Assembly: GCA_002381945.1 (NCBI GenBank)
Contig: DFXY01000018.1
Location: forward strand, 1-27,158
Direction of reading: 5' to 3'
Source: Bacteriovoracaceae bacterium UBA4096
GTDB lineage: Bacteria > Bdellovibrionota > Bacteriovoracia > Bacteriovoracales > Bacteriovoracaceae
DNA length: 27,158 nt
A program made the position numbers and the translations under genes. Positions within the stretch are counted from its first letter, which is position 1. Every line of letters starts with the position of its first letter. Shown piece by piece: positions 1-7,065 of this stretch. The notes below the pieces were generated by a model that was not told the origin of the DNA, did not search any database, and saw only the letters and a list, made by a program, of their open reading frames with translations.

Positions 1-2
1 TT

Positions 3-56
3 CAGGAAGCTGCCGAGGCTTGCCCAGTAGAAGTCATCAAATTTACAAAAGCTTAA
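3..56 (+). CDS. Ferredoxin, C-terminal end (partial)
   Basis: The first bases are open in frame 3 and encode 17 residues, QEAAEACPVEVIKFTKA, before a TAA stop at 54-56. The segment EACPVEVIKF matches the end of bacterial 4Fe-4S ferredoxins, where a Cys-Pro supplies a cluster ligand and is followed by a hydrophobic strand. The function would be low-potential electron transfer in the cytoplasm. Only the C-terminus is present, so the number of clusters and the redox partner cannot be judged. A strong terminator follows at once. Another iron-sulfur protein with a C-terminal cluster remains possible. Confidence 0.6.
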   Translation, partial: QEAAEACPVEVIKFTKA

Positions 57-61
57 ATTTT

Positions 62-89
62 AAAGGCCCTCTTTCGAGGGCCTTTTTTT
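62..89 (+). terminator. Intrinsic terminator between convergent genes
   Basis: A GC-rich stem, aaaggccctc paired with gagggccttt around a tttc loop, ends in a run of seven T. It follows the ferredoxin stop by 5 bases. The run of A on its left flank is short, so it serves mainly the plus-strand gene, with weaker use possible for the M14 peptidase gene that converges on it. Confidence 0.85.
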
Positions 90-91
90 AT

Positions 92-781
92 CTATTTGAG
101 TTTTTCCCACACCAAATCTGTTTGGAAGAAGTTTTTCAATCCTTCCTCGTTTTCCAACCAGATTTCCTTTAAGCTTTCACGATGCTTTTTAAGTTCAGGG
201 CATTCAAAAGTCAGGACTGGAGAATTATATTTTTCAACTGCAAAAGTCCCAAGGGAGCCTGGGGTAGGGTACCCAATATCTGAAGCAGTTTCATACTTAT
301 TGAATTGAGAAAGGTAGTCGGCCACATCTTTGGAATTACCATTGTAATTAAGAATAGGTTTCCAGGTATGGAATGAAATAATCAGACCAGGTTTATACTT
401 ATCCATGAGTTTTACCAGATACTGGTTTTCAGGTTCTGACATGGCCTTGCTGCCTGGATTGTACTTGGCCTGAGTATGAACACCAGTCCAGTCTTTAGTC
501 GGTAGATTGCGATTCAAGTCGACCTGATGAGCATTCACCCGAGTTTGGGCACGGTAGCCGTCGACATTAAGAATTGGAATAACAATCATGGGAAGATCTT
601 TCAGGGAATGTTCTAATTTTAGCCATTGGAACAATTCTTTTAAGACGTAAACTCCCTCGACTTCATCTCCGTGTACTCCACCTATTAAGTAGAGATATTT
701 GGGCGCTTTGATATCGGTCTTAAACGCCGGAATAGAATTGCCTTCAAAAGATTGTCCGCTTTCTATCTCTGAAAAAATCAT
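92..781 (-). CDS. M14 zinc carboxypeptidase, MpaA-like murein peptide amidase
   Basis: A 229-residue zinc peptidase of the M14 (carboxypeptidase A) superfamily. Visible features are the zinc pair in GGVHGDE (H37, E40), the substrate-binding DLNRN (88-92), the third zinc ligand in SFHTW (H138) and the catalytic Glu in FECPE (E193). There is no signal peptide, so it is probably cytoplasmic. Size and motifs resemble MpaA, which removes diaminopimelate from murein tripeptide during cell-wall recycling. The ATG overlaps the stop of the upstream pterin-enzyme gene by four bases (ATGA), which implies translational coupling. A dipeptide epimerase, which would take over the L-Ala-D-Glu product, is encoded near the other end of the window. 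Activity on another gamma-glutamyl peptide or amide substrate is possible. Confidence 0.8.
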   Translation of the reverse strand: MIFSEIESGQSFEGNSIPAFKTDIKAPKYLYLIGGVHGDEVEGVYVLKELFQWLKLEHSLKDLPMIVIPILNVDGYRAQTRVNAHQVDLNRNLPTKDWTGVHTQAKYNPGSKAMSEPENQYLVKLMDKYKPGLIISFHTWKPILNYNGNSKDVADYLSQFNKYETASDIGYPTPGSLGTFAVEKYNSPVLTFECPELKKHRESLKEIWLENEEGLKNFFQTDLVWEKLK

Positions 782-1275
782 ATTTGCTCTCTATGAAGAT
801 AAACTGCCGACTGGCCGGGAGTCTCTTCAACCTCCACTTCTAGACTATTAAAAGAAAAACCAAACTTTTGTGAAACCTTCTTCCTGATTTCATCACAGAT
901 ATAAACGGCAATTCTTTCTGCACTGGTATTCAGGATAGGGAGTAGAAGAACGTCTGTCATAGGAATTGAAAAGTGGCATTCATCAGGGGTTTCGATGACG
1001 TAGTTCTTTTTTTCAGTATAAATCTTCAGGTGTTTATTATCTTTGGGTATTAGAAGTTTGTGGTCTAGAAAATCACAGACTTCACGGACGATAGGCTTAA
1101 TGTCCAGAAAATCAAACACCATATCTCCTGCGAGATCAGGCGCTTCTCCACGGACTTGAACACGATAATTGTGACCGTGAAGAGGTTCTCTTCCCCCGTT
1201 CTCAAAAATCATGAAGTGCGAAGATGCAAAATTAAAGTATTGCTTATAAACTTTAATCGAAAATGGAAGACTCAA
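778..1275 (-). CDS. 6-pyruvoyltetrahydropterin synthase family, PTPS-III type (probable folate-pathway FolB substitute)
   Basis: A 165-residue member of COG0720 (QueD/PTPS). Zinc ligands are H20, H33 and H35 (LHGHNY). The catalytic Asp-His pair is D71-H72 (LDHKLL), and a C-terminal substrate-anchoring Glu lies in EETPGQS (E151). The catalytic Cys that QueD carries four residues before the first HGH histidine is absent. Instead the protein has Glu at E30, giving ExxHGH, which is the signature of PTPS-III. PTPS-III enzymes convert dihydroneopterin to 6-hydroxymethyldihydropterin and can replace dihydroneopterin aldolase (FolB) in folate synthesis. The likely start is a TTG with AGGAA seven bases upstream; no in-frame ATG precedes the conserved region. 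It is coupled to the M14 peptidase and diverges from rnhA. Confidence 0.82.
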   Translation of the reverse strand: MSLPFSIKVYKQYFNFASSHFMIFENGGREPLHGHNYRVQVRGEAPDLAGDMVFDFLDIKPIVREVCDFLDHKLLIPKDNKHLKIYTEKKNYVIETPDECHFSIPMTDVLLLPILNTSAERIAVYICDEIRKKVSQKFGFSFNSLEVEVEETPGQSAVYLHREQI

Positions 1276-1376
1276 AGGTCATTTCCTGTTTGGGTTTAAG
1301 TTCCAGAGAAGATACTATCGCGTTAAAAAATTGGCAAAGGGAATACGACCTTTGCTGCATAAAGCTAAAGGTAAAA

Positions 1377-2036
1377 ATGAAGAAAAAGCACCTTCGCGCA
1401 CTGAGTTCCATCGAAAATTGGCTACAAAAGAATAATATTTCTAATGAAGAGGTTAAAAAATCGATTCTCTCCCTACGAACTGCCCTTGAGTCAATTCCCG
1501 AATTAGCTAAAGAAGATTTCAGTGATGCCCTGCCTGTACCATCTGAGATTTCCAATGAGCCTGGTACTCTGGCCCTCTATTCAGACGGAGGATGTCGTGG
1601 GAATCCTGGTCCTGGAGCATTTGCTTACGTCGTTCAGGAGTATAGCGGAACTATTCTTGCGGAAGGAGTGGAGTTCGAAGCTTACACTACCAATAATAAA
1701 ATGGAACTATCCGGTCCCCTGAGAGGGCTTCAAGAATTAAAGACCATTCTTCCTGAAGGAGGAAAAGAGCCGCTCTTAACAAAGATAAAAGTCATCACTG
1801 ATTCCAAATATGTTGTTGATGGTATGAAGAGCTGGGTTCAAGGTTGGAAAGCAAGAGGGTGGAAAAAGGCAGACAATAAACCACCTGAAAATTTAGAACT
1901 GTGGCAAGAGCTGGATCTGATTCGGAATTCATTCATGGAAGTTGAATGGGTTTGGGTTAAAGGCCATGGCGGACATCCTCAAAATGAGTATTGTGATAGA
2001 AAGGCCAATGAGGTGATGGATGAGAATATTACTTAG
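1377..2036 (+). CDS. rnhA: Ribonuclease HI with N-terminal extension
   Basis: RNase HI cleaves the RNA strand of RNA-DNA hybrids in the cytoplasm. From the ATG at 1377 the protein has 219 residues. The catalytic set is complete: D70 in YSDGG, E110 in NKMEL, D142 in ITDSKY, D207 in CDRKANE, and H197 in WVKGHGGH. About 60 residues precede the domain, mostly charged and helical in look, whereas a minimal bacterial RNase HI is about 155 residues. The extension shows no obvious hybrid-binding motif. I chose ATG 1377 because AAAGG lies five bases before it. An upstream in-frame ATG at 1263 lacks a ribosome site and would overlap the start of the divergent pterin gene. The next gene starts inside its 3' end. 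Confidence 0.9.
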   Translation: MKKKHLRALSSIENWLQKNNISNEEVKKSILSLRTALESIPELAKEDFSDALPVPSEISNEPGTLALYSDGGCRGNPGPGAFAYVVQEYSGTILAEGVEFEAYTTNNKMELSGPLRGLQELKTILPEGGKEPLLTKIKVITDSKYVVDGMKSWVQGWKARGWKKADNKPPENLELWQELDLIRNSFMEVEWVWVKGHGGHPQNEYCDRKANEVMDENIT

Positions 2037-2826
2037 CCTCCTCTGTCTTGTATCAATAAATTCTTATGGGGTTTGTGAATTTAAGGCAGAAGTCGACAAA
2101 GTTTTCTCACTTTCTGGAAGTACGACGGTCCTATTAAAAGAACTAGGTCTACTTAAGCATTCCAAGCTTAAAGGTATTTCAGTTTTTAATCCTATTTCTG
2201 CAGGAGAATTTTCAGGGAAGGTTTATCCGGGTGGCATCTTTTTATCCCGGGACTCTTTAACTGAATTTAGTGGGGGACTGGTTTTTTATGATGAGAGCCG
2301 TGAATTAACAAAAATCCTCAATTCCATGAGCACTATAAACAGTCGTGAGATTAGAACCAGAAGCCTTAGTCCCTTACAAGCTTTTGATAAGGCCTTGGAC
2401 GAAGTCTCCCTTTATCTCAAGGGCTGCGAAGACAATGCCCGAATGCTTAGAGAAAAATTCCTAGGCTTAGAAAAACAGCTTCTTGAAAAAGTCCCGGCAG
2501 GTCTTCCTGTGATTTTTTATCTTGGCGAATTAAGAGGCAATAGATATCCGGAAATGGTGATCGTTAATGATGGTGTGGTCAAATGGCTCAAGGATAAGCA
2601 AAGAATAAAGACTTATCCATCCACACTTGCTTATGTGAACTGGTCCTCAAGAATGATGCAATCGCTGCCTAAGAATACCCTACACGTGGGAGTCAAAGAT
2701 TCAGGAAACTCTGGAGAGAAGTCTGTTAAAAGGTCATCCAAAAAGATGACCCTTATTTATCCTGGGGCATTGGTTCCTGGTTTAAGTCAACTTGAAGCGT
2801 TTTTATATTGGGCCCAATCACTTTGA
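2020..2826 (+). CDS. Secreted protein resembling a class III ABC substrate-binding protein
   Basis: A 268-residue exported protein. A hydrophobic signal peptide covers about residues 1-17, with no lipobox. The order of segments recalls TroA/BtuF-type binding proteins: an N-lobe with LSGSTTVLLKELGLL, a long charged helix at about 117-157, then a C-lobe beginning PVIFYLGE at 163-170. Those proteins bind metals, corrinoids or siderophores and deliver them to FecCD-type permeases. An ATPase and a FecCD permease are encoded about 1 kb downstream, beyond one opposing gene, and are the natural partners. The start overlaps the end of rnhA by 17 bases and has a clear ribosome site (gaggtgatgg). Its end overlaps the convergent M48 gene by nine bases. 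The family call is from overall pattern only; no ligand can be predicted. Confidence 0.5.
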   Translation: MRILLSLLCLVSINSYGVCEFKAEVDKVFSLSGSTTVLLKELGLLKHSKLKGISVFNPISAGEFSGKVYPGGIFLSRDSLTEFSGGLVFYDESRELTKILNSMSTINSREIRTRSLSPLQAFDKALDEVSLYLKGCEDNARMLREKFLGLEKQLLEKVPAGLPVIFYLGELRGNRYPEMVIVNDGVVKWLKDKQRIKTYPSTLAYVNWSSRMMQSLPKNTLHVGVKDSGNSGEKSVKRSSKKMTLIYPGALVPGLSQLEAFLYWAQSL

Positions 2827-3771
2827 TTGATTGCTGTTCACAATATCCTGAGCGATCTTTTTCATCCTGAGAAATTCTGGAGTGACAGTTGTGCCTCCAT
2901 TACTCTTAATTAATCTTTTCATTTCATTGGCCTGAGCAACTCTCGATTTTGAAGGTGGGTGAGAGGCCATCGCATCTGAAACCCAGCCCATGACTGCATT
3001 CTGGTTTTTCTTGGCAGCTTCTTCCATGGCCTGAAGTTTACGATAGAAGTCTCCGACTTTCTCTTTGTCGTATCCGGCATTGGAAGCATATCGAAATCCT
3101 ACCCGGTCAGATTCGAGTTCATCTTCTTGAGAATTTTTCATGAAGCCATACTTTTGAATCATAAGACCTCCAACGCCGCCAGCGCCAGCTCCATAGAGAG
3201 CGTATTTCGCTTTACAGGCATTATCGTTGGGAGCGCATAATTTTTTACTCAATAAATAACCGGCAGTACCACCAAGTGCGGCACCGATTCCTCCAAATAC
3301 CCAGGTCTTTCCTTCTTCTTCCTTGGCCATGTACATTCTTTCGGCCGTGTGACGTGCAGTCACGTGACCAATTTCATGACCTAAAACTCCGGCAATTTCC
3401 GCTTCGGATTCGGCCATCGCGATGATGGGGGCCGTCATGAAGATGCTTCCCGCTGGAAGTGCAAAGGCATTTACTGCCTTAACATCCACGACTGTAAAGC
3501 TGTAGGTATATGGGTTGTTATTGAGCTTATTGGCCTTTACAATTTTTTGACCAATCTTATTGATATAGGCCTGAATCTCGGGATTCTTTGCCGGAGGATA
3601 ATCTTTTTTCATTTCACTAAGTGCTTCTTTAGTCAGTTTTTTTTCTTCTTCCACCGTTAAAGCGGCTTTCTGGCCTTGGTTATTACCTTCGCGGTAGCGT
3701 GTTTTTTCCGTAGCACAGGCAGAAATTAAGAAGAGAATACTAAGAATCAATAAGAACTTATTTTTAGTCAT
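2818..3771 (-). CDS. M48 family metalloprotease lipoprotein (LoiP/BepA-like)
   Basis: A 317-residue envelope zinc protease. A lipoprotein signal ends in LISAC (lipidated Cys19). The active site is HEIGH at 132-136, and the third zinc ligand lies in DELESDRVG (E218, with D222). The M48 C-terminal HPPSKSR sits at 271-277. Between these is an unusual glycine-rich hydrophobic insert, about 157-210, with two Cys (C179, C186) that may pair or loop against the membrane. There are no TPR repeats, so it is closer to LoiP than to BepA; such proteases take part in outer-membrane protein quality control. An ATG eight codons further upstream is less likely: the chosen ATG has GAGGTG just before it and begins directly with the signal peptide. 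Confidence 0.88.
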   Translation of the reverse strand: MTKNKFLLILSILFLISACATEKTRYREGNNQGQKAALTVEEEKKLTKEALSEMKKDYPPAKNPEIQAYINKIGQKIVKANKLNNNPYTYSFTVVDVKAVNAFALPAGSIFMTAPIIAMAESEAEIAGVLGHEIGHVTARHTAERMYMAKEEEGKTWVFGGIGAALGGTAGYLLSKKLCAPNDNACKAKYALYGAGAGGVGGLMIQKYGFMKNSQEDELESDRVGFRYASNAGYDKEKVGDFYRKLQAMEEAAKKNQNAVMGWVSDAMASHPPSKSRVAQANEMKRLIKSNGGTTVTPEFLRMKKIAQDIVNSNQSK

Positions 3772-3788
3772 GATACACCTCAAAGCAT

Positions 3789-3817
3789 TTTCCACATTTT
3801 ATGTTAGAGGGTAGAAT
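3789..3817 (+). promoter_or_regulatory. Sigma70-like promoter for the ABC ATPase gene
   Basis: TTTCCA and TAGAAT are separated by 17 bases. The -10 box ends 12 bases before the ATG at 3830, so the transcript would start only about five bases before the start codon. This agrees with the lack of a clear Shine-Dalgarno sequence there. Prediction from sequence only. Confidence 0.45.
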
Positions 3818-3829
3818 CATCCAAGAATT

Positions 3830-4420
3830 ATGTATAACTTTAAAGTAAGTGATCCTCATTTTTTACCCCATTGTGGGTGTGATATCGAACTGACTATCAA
3901 GTCAGGTGAATGCGCCGTCATTGTTGGGGAAAATGGTCTGGGAAAAACGACTCTCATCCAGGCTTGTCATGAACTGCAAAACAAGCATGCCGTACTGGTT
4001 GAGCAAAAGCCTCTGGATATTTTTTATGATCGATCTTTAGGTAGGGTGAAAGACATTTTCCTGACATCTGGAAATGAGCTTCTTGATCGGGATTTTTTTA
4101 ACCGATGCTGGATAAGTTTTGGACTTAATCTCAAGCATGATCGCTATCTTGCAACCTTGTCCGGGGGTGAAGGGCAGGCGCTAAAGATATGTTTAGGCTT
4201 GGCCCAGAAAGTACCCATCCTGTTCTTGGATGAACCCTCGCAGTTTCTCGATTCTCAATCGAAGGTGATTTTAAATGAACTGCTCCAGCAGCTCCTCGAT
4301 AAAAAGAAGTCGATTTTTATTGTTGAGCATGATCTGGGTTGGTTAACCGTCCCAATGACTTTTTATAAATTAAGAATTACTAAGAGACAATTAAAGGTAG
4401 AAAAAACATGGAGTATATAG
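3830..4420 (+). CDS. ABC transporter ATP-binding protein of a FecCD-type importer
   Basis: A 196-residue ATPase, somewhat shorter than the usual 240-260. Walker A is GENGLGKT at 33-40, the Q-loop Gln is Q59, the signature is LSGGE at 110-114, Walker B is ILFLDEP at 130-136, and the switch His is H167 (IVEHD). All catalytic elements are present, so the protein should hydrolyse ATP despite its compact C-terminus. It overlaps the next gene, a FecCD-type permease, by 13 bases; together they would form the inner-membrane part of an importer for an iron chelate, heme, corrinoid or similar compound. The secreted protein at 2020-2826 is the likeliest binding component. The substrate is unknown. Confidence 0.88.
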   Translation: MYNFKVSDPHFLPHCGCDIELTIKSGECAVIVGENGLGKTTLIQACHELQNKHAVLVEQKPLDIFYDRSLGRVKDIFLTSGNELLDRDFFNRCWISFGLNLKHDRYLATLSGGEGQALKICLGLAQKVPILFLDEPSQFLDSQSKVILNELLQQLLDKKKSIFIVEHDLGWLTVPMTFYKLRITKRQLKVEKTWSI

Positions 4421-5277
4421 TTTTAAGGACTCTATGTGCCATTATTACCGGTATGCTCCTTTCTCAAACCGGAAGTTTGATTCAGATGAGTACCCGAAAT
4501 ATTCTGGCGAGTCCTTCCACTCTTGGGTTTGATGGTCTTTCAATTTTATGGATACTTATCTTTCATTCACTTTTATTACTTTTTGGTTATGATGATCCGG
4601 TTTTTTCATTGCTCATGATGGGGATACCGGCATTTTCAATCGTGGGATGGTTTTATGCCTACTATCTGGGACGTCAAAAAAATATTGAGCGTTTGATCCT
4701 GATAGGACTCACCTTTAACTTATTGGTTGGTGCAATCTTTTCGTTGTGGCAGTTTTTATTTCTGGCCTTTAATTTACCTTTTCCGGTGGAGTTATGGTTC
4801 GGGCATTTTCGATACGCCGACAAAACGGGGTTCTTAGTTCTCTTTTTTATAGAACTTGTCCTGGTTATTGGGTGGTGTTTTTTTAAAAAGGACTTCCTGA
4901 TCTTTTCTCTAGGAAAAAGTGTGGCCCGTAATCTTAAGCTTAACCAGACCAGGCTTTATCTATTCTTATTTATCGCTGTCGCCATCGGTACTTTTTCAGT
5001 GGTTGCTTTATTTGGGGCCTTCTCTTTCTTGGGCCTGGTTTTTCCTATCATGGCCCGAAAAATGTGGTTCAAAAAATTTGACTTAAATGGAGAGTTTCTT
5101 TGGGGCGGATTTTTTAATGGTTTCATCTTTATGCTGATTGATTTTTTGTGTTACTTTTTTCCTATTTATGGTGCAGAGGTTCCAGTGGGCCTGATTGCAA
5201 CGGGGGTAGGCGCGGTGAGTCTTATTCTTCTTCTGTGGAAATCAGATGGCCACTTGGAAATACTGGCAAAGAAATGA
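4408..5277 (+). CDS. FecCD/BtuC family ABC permease
   Basis: A 289-residue polytopic inner-membrane protein, shorter than the typical 320-340; the first membrane helix and periplasmic segment seem reduced. Family hallmarks are visible. Near the N-terminus is GMLLSQTGSLIQ followed by TRNILASPSTLGFDG (15-43). Later comes FLGLVFPIMAR (207-217), where most members have a VPHIAR segment. Near the end is EVPVGLIATGVGA (257-269). It should form the translocation path with the ATPase whose gene overlaps it by 13 bases. The family moves iron-siderophores, heme or vitamin B12. The Ile at the usual His position and the short length set it apart from well-studied members. Confidence 0.85.
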   Translation: MEYIVLRTLCAIITGMLLSQTGSLIQMSTRNILASPSTLGFDGLSILWILIFHSLLLLFGYDDPVFSLLMMGIPAFSIVGWFYAYYLGRQKNIERLILIGLTFNLLVGAIFSLWQFLFLAFNLPFPVELWFGHFRYADKTGFLVLFFIELVLVIGWCFFKKDFLIFSLGKSVARNLKLNQTRLYLFLFIAVAIGTFSVVALFGAFSFLGLVFPIMARKMWFKKFDLNGEFLWGGFFNGFIFMLIDFLCYFFPIYGAEVPVGLIATGVGAVSLILLLWKSDGHLEILAKK

Positions 5278-5326
5278 AAATGAAGTTATTCTTTAAATGT
5301 TTTAAATTAACAAAGGATTGTTCCGT

Positions 5327-6049
5327 ATGAAAAAAACATGGGTTTATTTAAGCCTTATCGTTTCAGTACTAGCTTTGACTGCTTGTAACTCTAATGACCC
5401 TAAGAAAGTAAAACTTGAATCAGAAGATGATAAAACGTTCTACGCTATGGGGTACATGCTGGGTGGAAATCTTCAGCGTTTGACACTTTCTGATAAAGAG
5501 CTTCAAGCACTTTATAAAGGTGTTGCTATGGCCGCTAAAAATGAAAAAGCGGAAGTTGATATGGGAACATATCAGAACCGTATTCAGGAAGTTTTCAAAG
5601 CTCGTATGGATAAAGTTGCTGCGAAAGAGAAAGAATCAGGTAAAGCATTCATTGAAAAATTCATTAAAGATGAAGGTGCTACTAAAACTGAATCTGGCCT
5701 TGCTTATAAAGTAATTAAAGAAGGTACAGGAGCTACTCCAACAGCAGAAGACATTGTTGAAGTTCACTACCATGGTACTCTTGCTGACGGCACAGTTTTT
5801 GATTCATCTGTTGAGCGTGGAAAGACAATTTCTTTCCCTCTTAACCGTGTAATCAAAGGTTGGACTGAAGGTCTTCAAACGATGAAAGAAGGCGGCAAAA
5901 CTAAATTTGTTATTCCTTCTGATCTTGCTTACGGTGAAGCTGGTGCTCCTCCGAAAATTCCTGGTGGCGCAACTCTTGTTTTCGAAGTTGAGCTTTTCAA
6001 GGTAACAAAAGCAGCTGACGCAAATAAACCAGCTCCTAAGAAAAAATAA
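5327..6049 (+). CDS. FKBP-type peptidyl-prolyl isomerase lipoprotein (Mip/FkpA-like)
   Basis: A 240-residue lipoprotein. The signal ends in LTAC (Cys20). A helical N-terminal dimerisation region of the Mip/FkpA type follows (about 35-115), then an FKBP domain (about 120-228) with VEVHYHGTLADGTVFDSS, an active-site region around VIKGWTEGL, and AYGEAG near the end. A Lys/Pro/Ala-rich tail closes it. It would catalyse proline cis-trans isomerisation and act as a chaperone for envelope proteins. ATG 5327 is chosen because AAAGGA lies nine bases upstream and the lipoprotein signal begins there; an in-frame TTG at 5318 overlaps that ribosome site. It lies 49 bases after the permease gene and may be read through from it. 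Confidence 0.92.
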   Translation: MKKTWVYLSLIVSVLALTACNSNDPKKVKLESEDDKTFYAMGYMLGGNLQRLTLSDKELQALYKGVAMAAKNEKAEVDMGTYQNRIQEVFKARMDKVAAKEKESGKAFIEKFIKDEGATKTESGLAYKVIKEGTGATPTAEDIVEVHYHGTLADGTVFDSSVERGKTISFPLNRVIKGWTEGLQTMKEGGKTKFVIPSDLAYGEAGAPPKIPGGATLVFEVELFKVTKAADANKPAPKKK

Positions 6050-6071
6050 TTAAATCTTTTATCAAGATTGT

Positions 6072-6103
6072 AAGGGCCAGGTTATCCTGGCCCTTTTTTT
6101 TTT
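6072..6103 (+). terminator. Intrinsic terminator after the FKBP gene
   Basis: aagggccagg pairs with cctggccctt around a ttat loop and is followed by a long T run that reaches into the stop codon of the convergent metallopeptidase gene. The stem is ten base pairs and GC-rich. It is strong for the plus strand and weak for the minus strand. Confidence 0.9.
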
Positions 6104-6953
6104 ATTCAAGTGTAGGCACGAACCAACAGGCCGGACGATTACCCGCTTCATGTCCGTTTAAAGGATGGCAGGTACCAGTCTTTTCATCCAAGCTTGAAAC
6201 AGATTTATAAGAACTGATTTCGCAAATTGAACCTTGAAAATAAGTATCCACTCGGCATTGAGTAGGCGGATGAGAATCGACTGTTTGCTCAACTATCTTC
6301 TGATCGGGAGTGTTGATATCCGGTAATGTATCCCTTCTGTAGGCCATAACATTTCCCACAGAGATACCTGCGAGCGTAGTCCTAATACAAAGGGCCCGTT
6401 CCCAATCTTGCTTGAATGAGAGGGAGCATTTATCGGTAGCTAAAAGAGGTATTTCCTTTTCTTTGATCGCCATTTGATTGTCATCTTTACGGAATACCTT
6501 TCGTAGACACTTCAAAGTGGCGTAGTAGTCAGCTTGTCCCTCAGTTGATGGCCAGGAAGGATCAGGTAGATTTTTTTTTGGCGATCCACCTAGATGATGA
6601 CCCAGTTCATGACAAATAACTAAAGCATAGCCATCTTCTGTCAGCATAGGATGTCGTGCAAAACCACCGTAGAGATTAATGATGACCTCATTACCTTTTT
6701 TCGTCGTTCCTGCGTTGACTCGCGGATCTTCCCATAAACGATTAATCGTGAGTTTTTTGCCAATCTTCTCCAGGATGACACTATAGGTTCCTGCCACCTT
6801 ATCAATCACCTGATGATACTGAGCTTCTGTAAGGCCATCACTTTTTTCAGAAGGTGAGATGGTCATATTATTCTCAGGTAAAAAAGAGCAGGACCAGGAT
6901 TTGGGTAAATAAATAAATAGACTTAAAAAAAGGGGAATTAAAAGACGCATCAT
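6102..6953 (-). CDS. Secreted zinc metallopeptidase, M48-like, paralog A
   Basis: A 283-residue exported protein. A signal peptide ends near residue 21. HELGH at 115-119 is continued as HLGG. A second motif, STEGQADYYA, places E138 and D142 where gluzincins hold the third zinc ligand. Near the end DSHPPTQCR recalls the HPP-R element of M48 enzymes. Several Cys recur at the same places in the neighbouring paralog (C22, C114, C149, C176, C189, C233, C244, C262, C276), so a disulfide-bonded periplasmic or released enzyme is likely. Substrate unknown: protein or wall peptide. Two ATG codons are adjacent; GGAGGG abuts the first, so the second (6950) is equally plausible. I know no described family with exactly this Cys pattern. 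Confidence 0.75.
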   Translation of the reverse strand: MMRLLIPLFLSLFIYLPKSWSCSFLPENNMTISPSEKSDGLTEAQYHQVIDKVAGTYSVILEKIGKKLTINRLWEDPRVNAGTTKKGNEVIINLYGGFARHPMLTEDGYALVICHELGHHLGGSPKKNLPDPSWPSTEGQADYYATLKCLRKVFRKDDNQMAIKEKEIPLLATDKCSLSFKQDWERALCIRTTLAGISVGNVMAYRRDTLPDINTPDQKIVEQTVDSHPPTQCRVDTYFQGSICEISSYKSVSSLDEKTGTCHPLNGHEAGNRPACWFVPTLE

Positions 6954-7027
6954 CCCTCCATGAAATTAGACCTATCATTTCTTGATTGAAGAATTCTTGT
7001 CTAGGAGGTGTGCAATGGCTTTAGTGC

Positions 7028-7057
7028 AAAAAAAAAGGGCAGCCGAAGCTGCCCTTT
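7028..7057 (-). terminator. Intrinsic terminator after metallopeptidase paralog B
   Basis: On the minus strand AAAGGGCAGC pairs with GCTGCCCTTT around a TTCG tetraloop and is followed by nine T. It starts about nine bases past the TAA of paralog B and separates its transcript from paralog A, which therefore should have its own promoter. Confidence 0.92.
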
Positions 7058-7065
7058 GGGAGAAA

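Noticed and set aside
778..1275. Naming the pterin gene queD
   Set aside because: The catalytic Cys of QueD is absent and a Glu stands in the PTPS-III position, so the queuosine role is not supported.
1253..1555. Minus-strand open frame across the rnhA 5' region
   Set aside because: It overlaps both real genes, lacks a domain and a plausible neighbour relation, and its ATG lies within the ribosome site region of the pterin gene.
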